From: JAZKFR01 sp040386295
Lineage (GTDB): Bacteria; Pseudomonadota; Gammaproteobacteria; Burkholderiales; Rhodocyclaceae
NCBI GenBank assembly: GCA_040386295.1
Contig: JAZKFR010000022.1
Span: forward strand, 1-10,444
Length of the DNA stretch: 10,444 nt
Direction: 5' to 3'
In this document: positions 5,733-10,444 of the stretch, one piece after another
How positions within the stretch are numbered: position 1 is the stretch's first letter
Layout: every line of letters starts with the position of its first letter
Notes under the pieces: model-generated
Told to the model about the DNA's origin: nothing
Databases searched by the model: none
The model's input: the letters and a program-made list of their open reading frames with translations, nothing else
Position numbers and translations under genes: made by a program

Positions 5733-7913
5733 ATGGCCATTGACATGACACAGTTCTACCAGGCTTTTTTCGACGAAGCAGAAGAGCATCTGTCGACCAT
5801 GGAATCGATTCTGCTGGAACTGGATATTGCCCAGCCTGACCCTGAACAACTCAATGCCATTTTTCGTGCGGCACACTCGATCAAAGGCAGTGGCGGCACC
5901 TTTGGCTTTACCGACATCACCGAAGTCACGCACATTCTCGAAACACTGCTGGATCGTCTGCGTAAAAACGAAATCACCTTACGCGCTGAAATGGTCGATG
6001 CTTTTTTAGCCGCAGGCGACGTGCTCAAAGGAATGATTGCCGAGCACCGTGGTGATGGCAGCGCAGATCGCGTGGCAGTGCAAACCGTTTGTGCGCGCTT
6101 GCATGCGCTCGCTGATGCAGATAGCGCGTCAGCATCAACATTACCGGTAGCACCCAAACCAGCACAAACGAGTGTGGCAAAAGACTCAAGCAGCACGACG
6201 CACTATGCGTATGAGATCAGGTTTATCCCGACTGAACACGCTGCCAAAGACCCGGCCATACTGCCGAACTTCCTGGAAGAGCTGCGCACATTCGGCACAG
6301 TGTCGGTCATCGCCAGCCCCGCTTTGGGAACTGATGCGGCGGGTTTATGGCATGTTCATCTAACGAGCGACAGAACACAGCTCGCCCAACAAATTAATGA
6401 AGCGCTCGACTTTATTGCTGACGCAGAAACTTGCCAGGTGCAAGAAGTCTCAATGTCGCTAAGCAATGCAGCAGCAGAAAGCGCCTACGGTTTTTTCGAT
6501 GAGCCGTCACTCGCAGCACCCGCAGTAGAAGAAGCATTCGGTCTCTTTGAAGAGACGCCGGCACACACTGCACCGTTGAGCAGCGCAGCCGACGGCTACG
6601 GCTTCTTTGAGCCGCTTCCCGAAATTCCAGCGAGCACACCCAGTGTCGCAATCGTCAGTACTGCAGAGAGCACAGCAGCGCCGGCACCCAGCACGCAAAA
6701 AAACAAACCGGGCACAGCAAGCACAAGCAGCAGCGAAACCTCCTCAATCCGCGTTGGCGTTGAGAAAGTCGATCAACTGGTCAACCTCGTGGGTGAACTC
6801 GTCATCACCCAAGCAATGTTGTTGCAATGCGCCGAACAGATGCAGGAAGGCGCAGTACCCGAGCGACTGATGCACGGACTGGCGCAACTCGAACGCAACA
6901 CGCGCGACCTGCAAGAGTCAGTCATGTCGATTCGCATGTTGCCCATCTCATTTGTGTTTTCGCGCTTTCCACGCGTCGTGCGCGACCTCTCGAGCAAGCT
7001 GGGCAAACAGGTCGAACTCAAAGTAAGCGGCGAAACCACCGAGCTCGACAAAAGCCTGATCGAACGCATTGCTGATCCCCTGACACACCTGATCCGCAAC
7101 AGCCTGGATCACGGCGTTGAAATGCCCGACGCACGCGTTGCCGCAGGCAAACCAGCGTGCGGCACGATCACGCTACGTGCGGCACATCAGGGCGGCAACA
7201 TCGTCATTGAAGTGGGCGACGATGGCGCCGGACTTAATCGCGCAAAAATTCTCGCCAAGGCACGCGAGCGTGGCTTATCGGTTGCCGACCAAATGACCGA
7301 TCAGGACGTCTGGGCGCTGATTTTTGAAGCCGGCTTCTCAACCGCTGAGGCAGTCACCGATGTGTCTGGCCGTGGCGTCGGCATGGACGTTGTACGACGA
7401 AACATTCAAGCCATGGGCGGCCGGGTCGACATCGAAAGCATGCTCGGCGTCGGCACCCGCATGACGGTACGCCTGCCTTTAACACTCGCCATTCTCGACG
7501 GCATGTCGGTCGCCGTTGGTACGCAGACCTATATCGTGCCGCTCTCTTACATCGTCGAATCCTTGCAACCCGAAGTGCAGAACATCAAAACACTGGCCAA
7601 TCAAGCCTGCGTCATTCGTGTGCGCGGTGAGTATCTGCCGGTGATTGCCCTGCATGAGATTTTTGGCATCACGGCGGCGACCACTGATTTTGCCCAGGGC
7701 ATCATGATTGTTCTCGACGCTGACGGCACCAAAGCAGCGCTCTTTGTTGATGCGCTACTCGGCCAACATCAGGTGGTGATCAAAAGTCTCGAGCACAATT
7801 TCCGTCGCGTCGCCGGCATTTCGGGCGCGACGATTATGGGCGATGGACATGTCGCGCTGATTCTCGACGTTGCTGCCTTGGCAGCGATGGTGAAATCAGC
7901 ACATCAAGCTTAA
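5733..7913 (+). CDS. cheA: Chemotaxis histidine kinase CheA
   Basis: CheA binds receptors through CheW, autophosphorylates and passes phosphate to CheY and CheB. The 726 residues contain all five domains. P1 (about 1-130) carries H48 in AAHSIKGSGG. P2 (about 157-245, from YEIRFIP) is the CheY/CheB docking domain. A long Ala/Pro/Ser-rich linker (about 246-335) follows. P3 dimerisation starts near 340 (RVGVEKVDQLVNLVGELV). P4 ATPase has the N box (N456 and D459 in RNSLDHG), G1 (DDGAG, 496-500), IFEAGFST and G2 (GRGVGMD, 546-552). P5, the CheW-like domain, runs from about 585 to the end. No key residue is missing. The linker holds three copies of an aromatic-Gly-Phe/Leu-Phe-acidic motif at 252, 269 and 289. 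The start at 5733 is supported by a Shine-Dalgarno and by alignment to E. coli. The linker-coding DNA is strongly A/C-rich (6661-6720 has one T in 60 bases). Confidence 0.98.
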   Translation: MAIDMTQFYQAFFDEAEEHLSTMESILLELDIAQPDPEQLNAIFRAAHSIKGSGGTFGFTDITEVTHILETLLDRLRKNEITLRAEMVDAFLAAGDVLKGMIAEHRGDGSADRVAVQTVCARLHALADADSASASTLPVAPKPAQTSVAKDSSSTTHYAYEIRFIPTEHAAKDPAILPNFLEELRTFGTVSVIASPALGTDAAGLWHVHLTSDRTQLAQQINEALDFIADAETCQVQEVSMSLSNAAAESAYGFFDEPSLAAPAVEEAFGLFEETPAHTAPLSSAADGYGFFEPLPEIPASTPSVAIVSTAESTAAPAPSTQKNKPGTASTSSSETSSIRVGVEKVDQLVNLVGELVITQAMLLQCAEQMQEGAVPERLMHGLAQLERNTRDLQESVMSIRMLPISFVFSRFPRVVRDLSSKLGKQVELKVSGETTELDKSLIERIADPLTHLIRNSLDHGVEMPDARVAAGKPACGTITLRAAHQGGNIVIEVGDDGAGLNRAKILAKARERGLSVADQMTDQDVWALIFEAGFSTAEAVTDVSGRGVGMDVVRRNIQAMGGRVDIESMLGVGTRMTVRLPLTLAILDGMSVAVGTQTYIVPLSYIVESLQPEVQNIKTLANQACVIRVRGEYLPVIALHEIFGITAATTDFAQGIMIVLDADGTKAALFVDALLGQHQVVIKSLEHNFRRVAGISGATIMGDGHVALILDVAALAAMVKSAHQA
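6486..6614 (+). repeat. Three copies of a short aromatic motif in the CheA P2-P3 linker
   Basis: Within the disordered-looking linker of CheA the peptides YGFFDEP (residues 252-258), FGLFEE (269-274) and YGFFEP (289-294) repeat at spacings of 17 and 20 residues. The consensus is aromatic-Gly-Phe/Leu-Phe-acidic. The surrounding residues are Ala/Pro/Ser-rich and not conserved between copies, which suggests that the motif itself is selected. Confidence 0.7.
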
Positions 7914-7938
7914 TGACAAGAATTACTAAGGAGGCGCG

Positions 7939-8469
7939 ATGGAAGCAGTGAGTGAACAAAGCTTAGGCAGCAAAGCGAGGCAGGGTGCCCAGGCCATGTC
8001 AGGCGAAGAGCAAGCGGTGCGCGAATATCTGACCTTTGTTTTAGGCGATGAAGAATACGCAATTGATATTCTCAAAGTGCAGGAGATTCGCGGTTACGAA
8101 CCACCCACCATGATCGCCAACGCACCACCGTTCATCAAAGGTGTGATCAATTTGCGCGGCATCATCGTCCCCGTCGTCGATATGCGCATCAAATTCAATT
8201 TGAGCACTGCCGACTACACGCCTTTTACCGTCGTCATCATTCTCAACGTTGCCAACCGTGTGCTTGGCATGGTCGTTGATAGCGTCTCCGATGTGCTCTC
8301 TTTAATGCCCGAGCAGATTCGCGCCGCACCCGATTTTTCAGCAAGTTTTGACACGCGTTACATCATTGGCTTGGCCACGCTCGATGAGCGCATGTTGATT
8401 GTTGCTGACATCGCGCAACTCATGACCAGCCAAGACATGGAATTGATTAACCACGTTGCCGCGCATTGA
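7939..8469 (+). CDS. cheW: Chemotaxis coupling protein CheW
   Basis: CheW is the cytoplasmic adaptor that links receptors to CheA P5 in the signalling array. The product has 176 residues, slightly longer than E. coli CheW (167) because of a variable 25-residue N-terminus. The CheW fold begins at REYLTFVLGDEEYAIDILKVQEI (residues 28-50) and continues through the hallmark VINLRGIIVPVVDMR (69-83), with R73 at the conserved receptor-contact position, then VVDSVSDVL and a final LIVADI strand. A near-perfect Shine-Dalgarno, TAAGGAGG (7927-7934), is 4 bases before the ATG at 7939, so that start is preferred to the internal ATG at 7996. The cheA stop is 25 bases upstream and the next receptor starts 37 bases downstream, consistent with one operon. 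Confidence 0.97.
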   Translation: MEAVSEQSLGSKARQGAQAMSGEEQAVREYLTFVLGDEEYAIDILKVQEIRGYEPPTMIANAPPFIKGVINLRGIIVPVVDMRIKFNLSTADYTPFTVVIILNVANRVLGMVVDSVSDVLSLMPEQIRAAPDFSASFDTRYIIGLATLDERMLIVADIAQLMTSQDMELINHVAAH

Positions 8470-8506
8470 TCTTTGTTCACCGCTATAAAACAGGAGAGAA
8501 CACACC

Positions 8507-10444
8507 ATGCTGAACCTTGGAATCCGTTTGCTGAACCGGCTCAAAATGCCGCAAAAAATGCTCCTCATCGCAGCATGTTTTCTCCTACCGATTGGTTTCC
8601 TGCTGACCACGGACGTACTGAGCTTGAACGAAGATATCGAGGTTTCGACCGTCGAAGGGCAGGGCGCACGCATGCTCGACCCGCTGCGTCGGATGATGCA
8701 GTCGGTGCAACTGCATCGCGTCTTGTCGCGACAACTGAGCGATGGGCAAGAGGCGGCGCGCGGCCACATCAACGAGACGCGCAGCAAAATTAAAACAGCG
8801 GTCGAAGAGCTGGATCAATTTGACCGGGCGTTTGGTGCCGGCCTGAATACTCGTAGCGAATGGGGCGTCTTGAAAAACAGTTGGCAGTCACTTGAAGCAA
8901 GCGCAGAAACACTCTCTGTTGCAGAGAGCTTTCGCTTGCATTCTGAAGTGGTACACAAAATTCACGACTTCAGTGCTTTGGTGATGGATCACGCAAAAGT
9001 GACGCTTGATCCAGCCTTAGAGACTTCTTACCTGACCTATGTTTTTGGCGAGAACATGCTGGATATGACCGAAATGCTCGGCACTTCACGCTTCATTTCA
9101 ACCAAGGCCGCTAAAGAGAAAAAAATCTCTTTGGATGATCGTCTGCTGCTCTCAGCCAAACTGCGCATGATTGAGCACGAAGGCAATAGTATTGATAACG
9201 GCCTGGAAAAAGTTGCCCAGGCTAATCCGGCCAGCAAAGCCTTACTGGCCGAATCGCAGGAGCAATTCAAACAGGCACGCACTGCGTATTTAAAGTTGCT
9301 GAGCGATGAAGTCTTGACGAGCGAGACATTTCACGTTCAGGAAGAAACGCTGTTTCGCTCTGGCACATTGGCCTTGGATGCCGCTTATCATCTCGGTGAT
9401 GTCGCCGGCAAACGCTTCATCACACAGCTTGATGAGCGAACTGAGCATCAGCGGATAGATCGTTTGAAATCACTGCTGATCGTGCTTGCCACGCTACTCC
9501 TCGTTGCTTATTTTTTTATGAGCCTGCGCAAGTACCTCGTGGGCGCGATTGCTTTGCTTGATCAAGGCGCCAAGCGCATCGCCACAGGTAATTTTGCTGA
9601 AGCAATCACGATCAATTCACGCGACGAGCTGGCCATCATTGCCGCAGAGCTCAACACGGCGCAAACACTGCTGTGTGAAAAAATCTCTGCCGAACAGGAA
9701 ATCGCCAACGCCAACCTGCGCTTACGCAATGCGCTGGATGTATCAACAGCCAGCGTGATGGTCGCTTCAACGGAAGGCATCATCGTCTACTGCAACCCGG
9801 CGGTACTCGAACTGCTGCGTGTGGCAGAAGCCGATATTCGCAAGCAACTGCCGCACTTCCGGGCGAACGAAGTGTTGGGTGCGAACTTCGATATTTTCCA
9901 TAAACAACCCGCGCAGCAACGCAGTATGTTGGCCAATTTACAGGGCACGCATCGGGCGGAAATTCCGATTGGCGGACGTACTTTTGCGTGGACAGCGAGT
10001 CCGATTATCAATACGAATGGCGAGCGAATCGGCACAGTGTTGGAGTGGGTCGACCGGACGCTTGAGCTGAGCATCCAGAAAGACGTTGCTGAGATCATTC
10101 AGGCGGCAGCGCGCGGTGATTTTGCAAAACGTCTCGACACCTCGGTGATGCAGGGCTTTTTCTTACAGCTGAGCGATGGTATCAACAGCCTGCTTGAGGT
10201 GGTTGCCAAAGCGCTCGACGATATTGGCGAAGTCCTTGCTGGCCTGGCGCAAGGTGATTTAACCCACATGGTTGTGACGGATTACCAAGGCTCGCTCGGC
10301 AAGCTCAAAAACGATACCAACGGGACGGTTGAGAATTTGCGCGAGATTATCGGGCAAATCAAAACGGCTACCGATGCAGTCAATACCGCAGCTAAAGAGA
10401 TCGCCATGGGTAACCAGGATCTATCGGCGCGTACCGAAGAGCAA
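8507..10444 (+). CDS. Transmembrane chemoreceptor with HAMP, PAS and further HAMP-like segments (3' end outside window)
   Basis: The frame is open for 646 codons to the last base of the window, so the protein is truncated by the window edge. A first membrane helix lies at about residues 18-34 and a second at 323-340, enclosing a large, apparently all-helical periplasmic region of about 290 residues. That region contains LDPALETSYL, similar in pattern to large helical sensor regions of other proteobacterial receptors. A HAMP domain (about 341-392) follows. A PAS-like domain comes next (about 404-518; VMVASTEGIIVYCNPAVLELL and a closing GTVLEWVDRT). Two HAMP-like segments follow (about 527-625; ARGDF and AQGDLTH). 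The visible end, AKEIAMGNQDLSARTEEQ, is the start of a methylation helix, so the rest should be a normal methyl-accepting domain. The ATG at 8507 has AGGAG at 8492-8496, 10 bases upstream. The ligand is unknown. It follows cheW by 37 bases and is likely the main receptor of this operon. Confidence 0.94.
   Translation, partial: MLNLGIRLLNRLKMPQKMLLIAACFLLPIGFLLTTDVLSLNEDIEVSTVEGQGARMLDPLRRMMQSVQLHRVLSRQLSDGQEAARGHINETRSKIKTAVEELDQFDRAFGAGLNTRSEWGVLKNSWQSLEASAETLSVAESFRLHSEVVHKIHDFSALVMDHAKVTLDPALETSYLTYVFGENMLDMTEMLGTSRFISTKAAKEKKISLDDRLLLSAKLRMIEHEGNSIDNGLEKVAQANPASKALLAESQEQFKQARTAYLKLLSDEVLTSETFHVQEETLFRSGTLALDAAYHLGDVAGKRFITQLDERTEHQRIDRLKSLLIVLATLLLVAYFFMSLRKYLVGAIALLDQGAKRIATGNFAEAITINSRDELAIIAAELNTAQTLLCEKISAEQEIANANLRLRNALDVSTASVMVASTEGIIVYCNPAVLELLRVAEADIRKQLPHFRANEVLGANFDIFHKQPAQQRSMLANLQGTHRAEIPIGGRTFAWTASPIINTNGERIGTVLEWVDRTLELSIQKDVAEIIQAAARGDFAKRLDTSVMQGFFLQLSDGINSLLEVVAKALDDIGEVLAGLAQGDLTHMVVTDYQGSLGKLKNDTNGTVENLREIIGQIKTATDAVNTAAKEIAMGNQDLSARTEEQ

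Noticed and set aside
1..10444. Opposite-strand and out-of-frame open frames, tRNA, CRISPR, insertion sequences
   Set aside because: The alternative frames overlap conserved genes and show no recognisable protein features or ribosome sites; no tRNA-like fold, repeat-spacer array or transposase was seen.

Overview
The window holds the end of a biosynthetic block followed by a chemotaxis and flagellar-motor locus. All nine recognisable genes lie on the + strand. The organism looks like a motile Gram-negative bacterium, most probably a betaproteobacterium with mid-range GC content. The evidence is E. coli-type proton-driven MotA/MotB, the order motA-motB-receptor-cheY-cheA-cheW-receptor, and a CheA linker carrying repeated Tyr/Phe-Gly-Phe/Leu-Phe-acidic motifs. 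The genus cannot be resolved from the sequence alone.

Layout. Positions 1-833 encode the C-terminal two thirds of diaminopimelate decarboxylase (lysA), cut by the window start. argB (N-acetylglutamate kinase) follows at 907-1797. A 269-base gap (1798-2066) carries three decamer quasi-repeats and a small hairpin. The stator genes motA (2067-2924) and motB (3069-3998) come next, separated by an unusually long 144-base spacer that can form competing stems. A compact receptor-like protein with two membrane helices and no sensor domain (4065-5288) precedes cheY (5304-5669), cheA (5733-7913) and cheW (7939-8469). The window ends inside a large transmembrane receptor (8507 onward) with a periplasmic helical region, HAMP, PAS, two more HAMP-like segments and the first turns of a methyl-accepting domain.

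How they work together. The two receptors, CheW and CheA form the signalling array. CheA passes phosphate from its P1 histidine to CheY, and CheY-P acts on the flagellar switch driven by the MotA/MotB stator. The adaptation genes (cheR, cheB, cheD) and a phosphatase (cheZ) are not in the window and may lie downstream. lysA and argB belong to amino-acid synthesis and are only neighbours. The short gaps and Shine-Dalgarno sequences from the compact receptor to cheW suggest one transcript.

No wholly new system is visible. The points most worth a second look are the CheZ-like acidic tail of the compact receptor next to cheY, the repeated linear motif in the CheA linker, the possible RNA switch before motB, the phased repeats upstream of motA, and a shift in strand composition near the motB/receptor boundary.
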